DNA from: an uncultured Acidobacteriaceae bacterium
GTDB taxonomy: Bacteria; Acidobacteriota; Terriglobia; Terriglobales; Acidobacteriaceae
DNA length: 6,904 nt
NCBI GenBank assembly: GCA_903842845.1
Contig: CAIMNN010000048.1
Span: 1-6,904, forward strand
Reading direction: 5' to 3'
A model generated the notes under the pieces. It was not told the DNA's origin, did not search any database, and worked only from the letters and a program-made list of their open reading frames with translations. Below, one piece after another: positions 1-5,627 of this stretch. The stretch's first letter is position 1. Each line of letters begins with the position of its first letter. The position numbers and the translations under genes are program-made.

Positions 1-23
1 ATTGCATTTATATTGCTTGCGAT

Positions 24-446
24 ATGACACAACTAACTAAACGCCCACTTGGAATTACACTTCTCGCACTGATGTTTTTATGGATTGGCATTGTGAGTCC
101 GATCAACTTCGGGTTGGAGTTCAGAATTGGCTTCAATGGCTTCGATGATTTTCAGCAATTACTACAACTTCCCTTCTCGATTGCAAAACCTGTTTTTATT
201 ATTGCGATGATTCTTGTCTGGGTGTCTTATGCGGTGTTGGGGATTGGGTTTTGGAAGCTGAAGAATTGGGCGAGAGTTGGATTTTTCTATTTTGCAATTC
301 TTGGTACAGCCTTCGAAATATTTCTCTTTATTTTTTCTCAACAGTTGTTCTTCTTCAGGTTGGGAATGGTGATAGCAACACCGATTTTTATGGGATTGAT
401 TGCTCTGTATCTGAACAAGCAAAATATTTGTAATTCATTTCAATGA
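24..446 (+). CDS. Small four-helix membrane protein, function unknown
   Basis: The 140-residue product has four hydrophobic stretches that read as membrane helices, at about residues 8-28, 55-76, 84-105 and 108-130. A basic, Trp-containing loop (WKLKNWAR, 77-84) lies between helices 2 and 3. I see no catalytic motif and assign no function; it resembles the many short uncharacterised inner-membrane proteins of soil bacteria. The ATG at 24 has no clear ribosome binding site, and the frame is open back to the window edge, so the true start could lie further upstream. It converges on holA with only 21 bases between the stops and no obvious terminator. It is visibly AT-rich, unlike the GC-rich holA and lptE, which may mean later acquisition or relaxed selection. 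The regular spacing of hydrophobic segments makes a real gene likely. Confidence 0.7.
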   Translation: MTQLTKRPLGITLLALMFLWIGIVSPINFGLEFRIGFNGFDDFQQLLQLPFSIAKPVFIIAMILVWVSYAVLGIGFWKLKNWARVGFFYFAILGTAFEIFLFIFSQQLFFFRLGMVIATPIFMGLIALYLNKQNICNSFQ

Positions 447-467
447 ATTCGCGATCAATATTAAAAA

Positions 468-1628
468 TCAACTTTCGAAGCTGAGTTGCATGCTGGACCA
501 GAGCGGGGTGGTGGGTTTGTATTCGCTGGCGAGGTCGTAGACGAGGCGCTCGAGGACGATGCGTTTTTCAGGCGGCGAGGAGCGGAGTTCGAGGTCGGCG
601 CGGGCGATGAGACGGAGGGCGCGTGTGAGTTCGCGGCGGTTTTTGTAGCGGCGGGCCTGGCGGATGAGGTCCTCTGCGGCGAAGGGCGGAATGCGGAAGC
701 CCTGCCAGAGCGCCTGCCAGATGGCGCGGGAGTCGCGGACGTTTTTCTCGAGGATGACGAGCATCTGGCGGTAGGTGCGGGCGAGCATGTAGAGGTGGCC
801 GATTGCGGCTTCGTCGCCGGCATCCGAGGAGTTGAGCAGGCCGTGGAGGAGTGCGAGCGCGCGGGCACGGTCGTGGGAGCTGATGGCGTCAGTGAGTTCG
901 TAGAGCGAGCGCTGCTTTGCGCCGAGGACCATGGTTTCGACATCGCCGAGTGTGATGCGGCCGCGGCCGAGCGAGTAGAGGAGAAGTTTTTCGAGCTCGG
1001 ATTGGATGAGCATCATGTCGGCGCCGAGAGCGTCGACGAGTTCGCGGACGGCGTCGGGGTCCATTTTGGTTTCAGCGGCGGTGGCGGTGGAGGCGACCCA
1101 ACGCATGGCGTCCTCATCGCTGACGCGTGCGAGCTCGACGATGCCGCAGTGAGCCCCAAGGGTTTCCTGAATGCGCTCGAAGCGGTCCTTGTCGGTCATG
1201 TCGATGCGGCGCATGTCGGCGGGGATGCGGATGTGGTCAGCGACGAAGATGAGGAGGGCCTGCGGGTTGGGCGAGGCGAAGTAGCGCTCGAGGGCGGCGA
1301 ACTCGTCTTTTTTTGCGCCGCGACCGTAAAGTTGCTTGAGGTTGCGGATAAATAGAACTTGAAAAGGCGACATCAGCGATGGGGTTTGCGCGCGGTCGAG
1401 GATGGAGAAGATGGAGGTTTGCGCGAGGTCGAGGTCGGAGAGGCAGAAGTCGCGGAGGTCGTCTGGCACGAATTGCTTGAGGATGGCTGCGCGGCAGCGC
1501 TCGTAGAGGAATATCTCGTCGCCTAAGAGGATGTAGCCGGGGCGCGGCTGGCCGGCGGCGAGCTCGGCGGTGAAGCGCAAGAGGGCGGCGAAGCCGGCGC
1601 CGGAGCGGGATGTTGGGGCGGAAGACAT
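468..1628 (-). CDS. holA: DNA polymerase III subunit delta
   Basis: HolA is the delta subunit of the clamp loader; it opens the beta sliding clamp so that it can be loaded onto primed DNA. The 386-residue product has the family's N-terminal GYILLGDE segment (GDE at residues 36-38), a central alpha-helical region, and the C-terminal collar signature around SSPPEKRIVLERLVYDLA (about 350-367). Length is a little above the E. coli protein (about 343). I chose the ATG at 1628. The frame stays open to a TTG at 1721, but that extension would encode a low-complexity Pro/Ser/Phe stretch made from G-rich spacer DNA. No good Shine-Dalgarno precedes the ATG. It lies downstream of lptE on the same strand, a common gene order in bacteria, but the 373-bp gap suggests its own promoter. 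Identification is by family motifs and is firm. Confidence 0.93.
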   Translation of the reverse strand: MSSAPTSRSGAGFAALLRFTAELAAGQPRPGYILLGDEIFLYERCRAAILKQFVPDDLRDFCLSDLDLAQTSIFSILDRAQTPSLMSPFQVLFIRNLKQLYGRGAKKDEFAALERYFASPNPQALLIFVADHIRIPADMRRIDMTDKDRFERIQETLGAHCGIVELARVSDEDAMRWVASTATAAETKMDPDAVRELVDALGADMMLIQSELEKLLLYSLGRGRITLGDVETMVLGAKQRSLYELTDAISSHDRARALALLHGLLNSSDAGDEAAIGHLYMLARTYRQMLVILEKNVRDSRAIWQALWQGFRIPPFAAEDLIRQARRYKNRRELTRALRLIARADLELRSSPPEKRIVLERLVYDLASEYKPTTPLWSSMQLSFES

Positions 1629-1697
1629 TCTGAACAAGGATAGCTGGGTTGGGTGGGTGAGGCCAGTGGAGAAGAATGGGGGAACCTTTGTGGAAAA

Positions 1698-1725
1698 GGG
1701 GGACAGGGGGAAAGGGGACAAAGGG
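1698..1725 (+). other. Potential G-quadruplex tract upstream of holA
   Basis: Four G-runs lie at 1698-1702, 1706-1710, 1714-1717 and 1723-1725, separated by loops of 3, 3 and 5 bases. This fits the standard G3+N1-7 intramolecular quadruplex pattern. The G-rich strand is the holA template strand, 70-97 bases upstream of its ATG. Whether it folds or affects transcription is unknown. Confidence 0.45.
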
Positions 1726-1844
1726 ACTTCGCCGCAGTGCGGCTAGGGACTAAGTGACTGAGGAGTGGATTGGGAGAACGGAGTGCGTTGGGATTTGTTG
1801 TGTTTTTTGGTTTGTGATTTGGCGAGTTGGCTTGCGCTTATGCG

Positions 1845-1876
1845 CAGTTGGCGAGTTGGCGAGTTGGCGAGTTGGC
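1845..1876. repeat. 8-bp tandem repeat (GAGTTGGC)n
   Basis: Four contiguous 8-bp units occur here: one CAGTTGGC (1845-1852) followed by three perfect GAGTTGGC units (1853-1876). A further copy sits at 1824-1831, and a partial one (GAGTTG) at 1984-1989. It lies in the non-coding gap. It is probably a slippage-prone simple repeat whose copy number may vary between strains. Confidence 0.75.
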
Positions 1877-1920
1877 GCGGAGATTATTGAATGAATTAGA
1901 AATTGCAAAAGCAAATGCGG

Positions 1921-1945
1921 ATTCCTCGCTACGCTCGGAATGACA
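1921..1945. repeat. Palindromic intergenic repeat (ATTCC...GGAAT)
   Basis: The core at 1921-1941 has ATTCC and GGAAT arms around a centre with GC/GC pairing (CGC at 1927-1929 against GCT at 1933-1935 is only partial), followed by GACA. From memory, closely similar elements (CATTCCGAGCG...GAGGAATC on the other strand) are scattered between genes in many bacterial genomes, Acidobacteriota included. Only one copy is seen here, so calling it a dispersed repeat is inference. Confidence 0.45.
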
Positions 1946-2001
1946 GTGTTTTAGGAGAGCGAAGATGGATTTGTGTTTTTGGCGAGTTGATGCGTGCGCG
2001 A

Positions 2002-2523
2002 TTAAAGTCCTTCGAGGAGGTCGGCTACTAGTTGGCTGGCGAAGGCGCGGCTTAGGCGTTCCATGGCGGCGGGGTTTTCGTCGACGAGGCGCGGGAGGTC
2101 AGAGGAGGATTGGAACTGCTCGCGGAAGACGTAGTTTTTGTTTTCGTAGAGGACGCGGCCGGAGCGGTCAGTGAGCGAGACGGAGGCGACGACGGTGAGG
2201 AGGTAGCTGGAGGCTTGATTGGTTTCAGCGTTGTAGGTGAGGGGGGTTGAAGCTTCTTGCAGGATGGTTCCGTGGAGGGTGAGGTCGGGGTCGTTGTTGG
2301 TGTTGGGCTGGATGTGGAGGCGGGTGCGGGTGGTTAGCTCGCGCAGGACGGCCTGGGTTAATGAAACTTCGCTATGGTAGGTGTTGGTGTGGGTCGAGAA
2401 GAGGGGGACGGCGACGGTGTGTGCGTCGGGTGGGAGATGCATGGCAGCGCCGAGGGTGTGGTATCCGCAGCCGGTGAGGGCTGAGGCGGCGAAGATGGCG
2501 ATGGTTAAGAGGGCGCGGCGCAT
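2002..2523 (-). CDS. lptE: LPS-assembly lipoprotein LptE
   Basis: LptE is an outer-membrane lipoprotein that plugs the LptD barrel and helps place lipopolysaccharide in the outer leaflet. The 173-residue product starts with a short basic, hydrophobic signal sequence and a lipobox, L16-T17-G18-C19, so Cys19 is the predicted lipidated residue. The lipobox runs straight into the GCGYHTLG motif typical of LptE. The rest is a small alpha/beta domain (VAVPLF early, then YENKNYVFREQF), matching the family in size. It is divergent from the ECF sigma operon and lies upstream of holA. No Shine-Dalgarno precedes the ATG. A TAGAAT hexamer ends 7 bases before it, raising the possibility of a leaderless or very short leader. 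Presence of LptE implies a diderm, LPS-bearing cell. Confidence 0.88.
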   Translation of the reverse strand: MRRALLTIAIFAASALTGCGYHTLGAAMHLPPDAHTVAVPLFSTHTNTYHSEVSLTQAVLRELTTRTRLHIQPNTNNDPDLTLHGTILQEASTPLTYNAETNQASSYLLTVVASVSLTDRSGRVLYENKNYVFREQFQSSSDLPRLVDENPAAMERLSRAFASQLVADLLEGL

Positions 2524-2529
2524 GTGAAC

Positions 2530-2535
2530 ATTCTA
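2530..2535 (-). promoter_or_regulatory. Possible -10 box for lptE
   Basis: The minus strand reads TAGAAT six bases before the lptE ATG, close to the sigma-70 TATAAT consensus. No good -35 box is found at 17-bp spacing. If used, transcription would start at or next to the ATG. This is weak, motif-only evidence. Confidence 0.25.
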
Positions 2536-2576
2536 GCGGAGGTGGCGGGGCTAGCGGGGTTGGCGGTGCCAGAAGT

Positions 2577-2605
2577 CCCCGGTCCCCAAGGGCGAGGGAC
2601 CGGGG
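2577..2605. repeat. GC-rich inverted repeat in the lptE/sigma divergent region
   Basis: The 10-bp arms CCCCGGTCCC (2577-2586) and GGGACCGGGG (2596-2605) pair perfectly around a 9-base loop. It sits between two divergent start codons. There is no T-tract on either side, so it is unlikely to be a terminator. It could be an operator, a small extragenic palindrome, or a structured 5' region of an lptE transcript starting further upstream. Confidence 0.6.
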
Positions 2606-2620
2606 GCACCCCGCATCAAA

Positions 2621-2626
2621 TAGAAT
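2621..2626 (+). promoter_or_regulatory. Possible -10 box for the ECF sigma operon
   Basis: A TAGAAT hexamer lies five bases before the ATG at 2632 and 38 bases before the ATG at 2665. No matching -35 box and no evident ECF-type promoter is visible. If it is a -10 box, transcription would begin near 2632, which favours the downstream ATG at 2665 unless the message is leaderless. Confidence 0.25.
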
Positions 2627-2664
2627 AGTGAATGTGTAGAGTAAAGTTTCTGCATCCAAATCGT

Positions 2665-3312
2665 ATGGCGACCATCCAAATTGAAGAGAACGAACGGCAC
2701 CCGGACCTGGCACTGATCGATCAGGTGCGCGGGGGCGACTTCGCGGCGTTTGATGAGCTGGTGCGGAAGTATGAGCGCAGGGTCTTCCGGATAGCGCAGC
2801 ACATCACGCAGAACCACGAAGACGCCGAGGATGTGGTGCAGGACGCGTTCCTGAAGGCGTACCAGAAGCTGGACACATTCCACGGCGACTCAAAGTTTTA
2901 CACGTGGCTGGTGCGAATTGCGGTGAACGAAAGCCTGATGAAGCTCAGGAAGAGGAAGACTGGGCGGACGGTTTCGATTGACGAGGATATTGAGACGGAA
3001 GAGGGGTCGGTTGCGCGGGATATTGCGGACTGGGGCCCGGACCCGGAGATGCAGTACGAGCAGAGCGAGTTGAACGAGATTCTGAAGAAGACGATCAACG
3101 GCTTGCCGGCGGGATTCAGGGTTGTTTTTGTGCTGAGAGATGTGGAAGGGCTTTCAACGGAAGAGACGGCGGAGACGCTTGGATTGAGCGTACCGGCGGT
3201 GAAGTCAAGGCTGTTAAGGGCGAGATTGCAGTTGAGAGAGAGATTGAATCGGTACTTCCGCGCCAGACGCGGAAAGCCGGAAAAGGAGGTGGCCAACAAT
3301 GACGTGCAGTGA
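2665..3312 (+). CDS. ECF-family RNA polymerase sigma factor (sigma-E-like)
   Basis: An extracytoplasmic-function sigma factor directs RNA polymerase to a small regulon and is usually held inactive by a partner anti-sigma. The 215-residue product has region 2 at about residues 29-95 (DELVRKYERRVFRIA, then the acidic EDAEDVVQDAFLKAY, then FYTWLVRIAVNE). An acidic linker follows at about 105-135. Region 4 (about 138-195) carries a helix-turn-helix, STEETAETLGLSVPAVKSR. Region 3 is absent, as expected for the class. An in-frame ATG at 2632 would add 11 residues (MCRVKFLHPNR) unlike the usual N-terminus; neither ATG has a Shine-Dalgarno, so the start is uncertain. Its end overlaps the start of the anti-sigma gene by 14 bases. 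The regulon cannot be told from the sequence. Confidence 0.92.
   Translation: MATIQIEENERHPDLALIDQVRGGDFAAFDELVRKYERRVFRIAQHITQNHEDAEDVVQDAFLKAYQKLDTFHGDSKFYTWLVRIAVNESLMKLRKRKTGRTVSIDEDIETEEGSVARDIADWGPDPEMQYEQSELNEILKKTINGLPAGFRVVFVLRDVEGLSTEETAETLGLSVPAVKSRLLRARLQLRERLNRYFRARRGKPEKEVANNDVQ
3283..3290 (+). promoter_or_regulatory. Strong ribosome binding site for the anti-sigma gene
   Basis: AAGGAGGT, a near-perfect anti-16S match, sits 8 bases before the ATG at 3299, inside the last codons of the sigma gene. It fixes the anti-sigma start and suggests efficient translation alongside its partner. Confidence 0.85.
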
Positions 3313-3562
3313 ATTTTTGGAGCTGCTTGACGAAGTACTGGACAACAAGCTCGACGCTGCGGTGCGCGCGGATATGGAGAAGCATCTGTATCGCTGCACG
3401 AACTGCGAGGTTGTGTTGAACGCCACCAAGAAGACGATTGAAATTTATCGCTGCAACGAGGTCTATGAGATGCCGGATGAGCTGCGGACGAAGCTGCATG
3501 ACCGGATCATGGAGAAATGCAAGAAGACGAAGATTGGTGAAGAAGCGGAAGCGGCTGAGTAG
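3299..3562 (+). CDS. Zinc-binding anti-sigma factor (ZAS, zf-HC2-like)
   Basis: This 87-residue protein is predicted to bind and inhibit the ECF sigma encoded just upstream. Its N-terminal part carries C3-x25-H29-x3-C33-x2-C36, the zinc-binding anti-sigma signature, with the same spacing as the redox-sensing RsrA of Streptomyces. In RsrA, oxidation of the motif cysteines releases zinc and the sigma factor. Two further cysteines (C52, C74) are outside the motif. There is no transmembrane segment and no C-terminal sensor domain, so it should be a small cytoplasmic protein, unlike membrane-bound RseA-type anti-sigmas. The tail is charged and Lys/Glu-rich. The 14-base overlap with the sigma gene and the strong internal ribosome binding site indicate coupled expression. 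Family assignment is firm; redox sensing is inferred from the motif alone. Confidence 0.85.
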   Translation: MTCSEFLELLDEVLDNKLDAAVRADMEKHLYRCTNCEVVLNATKKTIEIYRCNEVYEMPDELRTKLHDRIMEKCKKTKIGEEAEAAE

Positions 3563-3578
3563 AGATTTGAGATAAAAG

Positions 3579-3611
3579 AAAAATCCCCCGGTTGCGGCCG
3601 GGGGATTTTTT
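3579..3611. terminator. Bidirectional intrinsic terminator
   Basis: A 13-bp perfect stem (3579-3591 with 3598-3610) with a 6-base loop has the arms AAAAATCCCCCGG and CCGGGGGATTTTT. There is a T-run on the plus side and an A-run (T-run on the minus strand) on the other. It ends the sigma/anti-sigma operon (stop at 3562) and the collagen-like operon (stop at 3624), which converge here. Confidence 0.92.
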
Positions 3612-3623
3612 GTGTGGAGCGAT

Positions 3624-4472
3624 TTATTGGCAAGTGAATGTGGTGTAAATGGCTTGATGTTGAAACACGGAATAAGTACTCATAGCGACCGAGATGGAAA
3701 TATCATCGCCGGCTTTAATGTCCAATGTTCCCGGGGCAACACAAGAAAGAACAGATTGGTTATTAGCCTGTAAAGTGCATTGAATTTGAGTAATCGGGCT
3801 TAAAGTGGCGAAATCCGACTTCACCAGGGCTACTGTGGCGGTGCCTTTACCCCATGGAAGCCTTGTAAGAGCTGTGAAGTTTGATGCGGTGCAGTCATAT
3901 GGGGCAATTAGATCCGGGAACGGCGCAAATAAATAGCCTGCAATGCCTGAAACAACAGATGCCCCGGAAGGAGGAATTTGAAAATTGGCTGGCTGATCAG
4001 CATTAAATCCCTGAGTGTATAGCGAAGCCGACCAGACCTGGCCGCCAGTGGGACCTTGTGAGCCAGTATCACCTTTGGGGCCGGGGTCGCCTTGCGGGCC
4101 GGTGTTGCCGGTGTCGCCTTTATCACCCTTGTCGCCTTTTAGTCCGGGAGGGCCTTGTGGACCAGCTGCGCCGAGGGTGAGATCGAAGTTGGCGCTATAA
4201 AAACCGCAGTTGATTGCAAGAGTGTAAGTGCCGGGTGTGATGTTGTTGGGCAGATTGGCGGTGATACTGGTGGAGCTATTCGCTGTATACGTCAGCGCAG
4301 AGCCGGAGAGTAGGACGTGAAGTTTTGGTGAAGCACAGAAGTTTACGCCTGAGATACTAAGCTGGGTTTGTGCGCTGTTAGGAATGACGGTTGTGATGCC
4401 AGGGACCTGCGCATGGAGCAGGGATGAAAAGAGCAGAATGAGCAAAGAAAAGGGAAGTAGTTTCCTGGTCAT
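3624..4472 (-). CDS. Secreted IPT/collagen-like repeat protein (paralogue A)
   Basis: The 282-residue product has a signal peptide (about 1-21, ending LLHA before QVPG) and an IPT/TIG-like beta-sandwich (about 23-100: ITTVIPNSAQTQLSISG then ITPGTYTL). A collagen-like stalk of 14 Gly-X-Y triplets follows (101-142; GDK, GPQ, GPK types). A C-terminal domain of about 140 residues ends in TTFTCQ. Cysteines fall at 46, 89, 194, 232, 244 and 281 and could form disulfides. I chose the ATG at 4472 because AAGGAG precedes it and the signal peptide follows. The frame is open to 4682, but that would overlap the neighbour and bury the signal peptide. It lies 61 bases after paralogue B with no terminator between, so they are probably co-transcribed. 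Role unknown; a trimeric surface or extracellular fibre is inferred. Confidence 0.88.
   Translation of the reverse strand: MTRKLLPFSLLILLFSSLLHAQVPGITTVIPNSAQTQLSISGVNFCASPKLHVLLSGSALTYTANSSTSITANLPNNITPGTYTLAINCGFYSANFDLTLGAAGPQGPPGLKGDKGDKGDTGNTGPQGDPGPKGDTGSQGPTGGQVWSASLYTQGFNADQPANFQIPPSGASVVSGIAGYLFAPFPDLIAPYDCTASNFTALTRLPWGKGTATVALVKSDFATLSPITQIQCTLQANNQSVLSCVAPGTLDIKAGDDISISVAMSTYSVFQHQAIYTTFTCQ
4044..4172 (-). repeat. Collagen-like Gly-X-Y segment of paralogue A
   Basis: This encodes residues 101-143: fourteen uninterrupted Gly-X-Y triplets plus a closing Gly. Lys-Gly-Asp and Pro-rich triplets are typical of bacterial collagen-like proteins, where charge pairs stabilise the triple helix without hydroxyproline. 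Confidence 0.9.
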
Positions 4473-4533
4473 GATTCTCCTTGAGCAGTTTGGCGTGGGA
4501 GCCGCCTTCGGTTTGCTTTGGTGATGGATGCGG

Positions 4534-5385
4534 TTATTGGCAGGTGAAGGTGGTCCAGAGCAAGGAGCCATCCCAGTCTTTGTAAGACGTGTAAAGGACG
4601 TAGACGGAAAGGCCAGCACCGGCGGGTATGTTGATGGTGCCAGGTGCTGTGCAAGTGACACTGCCCTTTCCATTGTTGGCATTCATGGAGCATTGGAGAG
4701 AGCCGTAAGATTTGTATGTTTCGATATCGTATGCATCCAACTGAATTGACGCAGTTGAAGTATTGACGGGATTGTATGCTTTGACCGAGAAGTTGGAGGC
4801 AGTGCAGGCGGTTGGAGCCAGCTGAATGGCTGGCGGGTAGGCGCTGGTGACGCTGGCATCGTAAAAGAAAGAGCCGGAGGGAGCAAAGGAGAAATCACCG
4901 ATTCCTGTTCCATAGTCAAATCCAGTTACAAGCAAGGCAGCCGACCAGACCTGGCCACCGGTGGGGCCTTGCGGGCCGGTGTTGCCTTTTGGGCCGGGGT
5001 CGCCTTGCGGGCCGGTTGAGCCGGTGTCGCCTTTGTCGCCCTTATCGCCTTTTGGGCCGGGAGGGCCTTGTGGACCAGCTGCGCCGAGGGTGAGGTCGAA
5101 GTTGGCACTGAGGAAACCGCAACTGACAGCAAGCGTGTAGGTGCCCGGTGTGATGTTGTTGGGCAGAGTGGCGGTGATGCTGGTGGAGCTGTTCGCTGTA
5201 TACGTCAGCGCAGAGCCGGAGAGTAGGACGTGAAGTTTTGGCGAAGCGCAGAAGTTGACGCCTGTGATACTAAGCTGGGTTTGTGCGCTGTTAGGAATGA
5301 CGGTTGTGATGCCGGGGACCTGCGCATGGAGCAGGGATGAAAAGAGCAGTATGAGCAAAGAAAGGGGAAGTAGCTTTCTGAACAT
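4534..5385 (-). CDS. Secreted IPT/collagen-like repeat protein (paralogue B)
   Basis: The 283-residue product has the same order of parts as paralogue A: signal peptide (1-21), IPT/TIG-like domain (about 23-100), 14 Gly-X-Y triplets (101-142), and a C-terminal domain ending in TTFTCQ. By my hand count 138 of the first 150 residues match paralogue A. After residue 150 the two are largely different, except around CTASNF (194-199), APGT (248-251) and the last six residues. Cysteines are at 46, 89, 194, 232, 245 and 282. The ATG at 5385 has AAGGAG four bases ahead. The upstream ~100 bp nearly repeats that of paralogue C, so this is the first gene of a likely B-A operon. Export is supported by the signal peptide; what the C-terminal domain binds, if anything, is unknown. 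Confidence 0.9.
   Translation of the reverse strand: MFRKLLPLSLLILLFSSLLHAQVPGITTVIPNSAQTQLSITGVNFCASPKLHVLLSGSALTYTANSSTSITATLPNNITPGTYTLAVSCGFLSANFDLTLGAAGPQGPPGPKGDKGDKGDTGSTGPQGDPGPKGNTGPQGPTGGQVWSAALLVTGFDYGTGIGDFSFAPSGSFFYDASVTSAYPPAIQLAPTACTASNFSVKAYNPVNTSTASIQLDAYDIETYKSYGSLQCSMNANNGKGSVTCTAPGTINIPAGAGLSVYVLYTSYKDWDGSLLWTTFTCQ
4957..5085 (-). repeat. Collagen-like Gly-X-Y segment of paralogue B
   Basis: This encodes residues 101-143: fourteen triplets plus Gly, the same length as in paralogue A, with four substitutions that all leave the Gly positions intact. Confidence 0.9.
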
Positions 5386-5482
5386 AGTTCTCCTTGGGAT
5401 CTATTGCATTGAATTTTGAGTAGAGCGGGGAATGTGACTATGGTTAGTTGCATAATGACACAGTGAATGATGGGTTGGAAAC
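5386..5482 (-). promoter_or_regulatory. Leader/promoter region of paralogue B, duplicated
   Basis: This region is almost the same as 6465-6562 upstream of paralogue C. The 54 bases at 5381-5434 (including the start codon) match exactly, and after a variable 16-17 base stretch the match resumes to 5482. It contains the ribosome binding site AAGGAG at 5390-5395. Conservation of non-coding bases suggests promoter and leader function, but I cannot assign -35/-10 boxes. Between 5483 and 5585 I see only AT-rich spacer. Confidence 0.55.
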
Positions 5483-5585
5483 CAAAAAAATAAGCGAATG
5501 AATATTTTCAATGAAAAATGAAGGCCGGAATGTTTAGTTTTCTGATATGGCAGCACGAAGGATGAGGATTTATTTGAGGCAAAAG

Positions 5586-5615
5586 AAAATCCCCCGGTTA
5601 GAGCCGGGGGATTTT
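5586..5615 (-). terminator. Intrinsic terminator of paralogue C
   Basis: A perfect 12-bp stem (5586-5597 with 5604-5615), loop TTAGAG, begins 12 bases after the paralogue C stop and is followed on the minus strand by a T-rich tract (ATTTTCTTTT). The arms are almost the same as in the 3579-3611 terminator, while the loop differs. Confidence 0.9.
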
Positions 5616-5627
5616 GTTTGAGTGGGG

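Larger units (their letters stand above)
1629..2001. other. Gene-free spacer between lptE and holA
   Basis: This 373-bp stretch has no supported gene. It holds a G-run tract (1698-1725), a small palindrome (GCCGCA/TGCGGC, 1731-1743), an 8-bp tandem repeat (1845-1876) and a dispersed-type palindromic repeat (1921-1945). It must also contain any separate holA promoter, but I cannot place -35/-10 boxes with confidence. A short plus-strand open frame starting at 1965 is the antisense shadow of lptE. Confidence 0.6.

Noticed and set aside
486..1355. Long plus-strand open frame of 289 codons
   Set aside because: It lies antisense within holA, has the Gly/Ala/Glu/Asp/Val-rich composition typical of GC-rich shadow frames, and shows no domain; holA motifs on the other strand are clear.
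1629..1721. N-terminal extension of holA to a TTG codon
   Set aside because: It would add a Pro/Ser/Phe low-complexity leader encoded by the G-run spacer and not typical of the family; the ATG at 1628 gives a normal N-terminus.
2577..2605. Intrinsic terminator reading
   Set aside because: The stem is strong but no T-tract follows on either strand, and it lies between divergent gene starts rather than after a stop.
4044..4172. CRISPR-like or tandem DNA array in the collagen stalk regions
   Set aside because: The periodicity is 9 bp and in frame with Gly-X-Y codons; there are no spacers of the size seen in CRISPR arrays.
4015..4200. Plus-strand Pro/Gly/Ser-rich open frames opposite the collagen repeats (also 6007-6219)
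   Set aside because: They are antisense mirrors of Gly-X-Y coding DNA, which produces Ser-Pro-Leu-type repeats; no start signals or independent support.
4473..4682. 70-codon extension of paralogue A into paralogue B
   Set aside because: It would place the signal peptide internally and overlap the B gene; a good ribosome binding site precedes the ATG at 4472.
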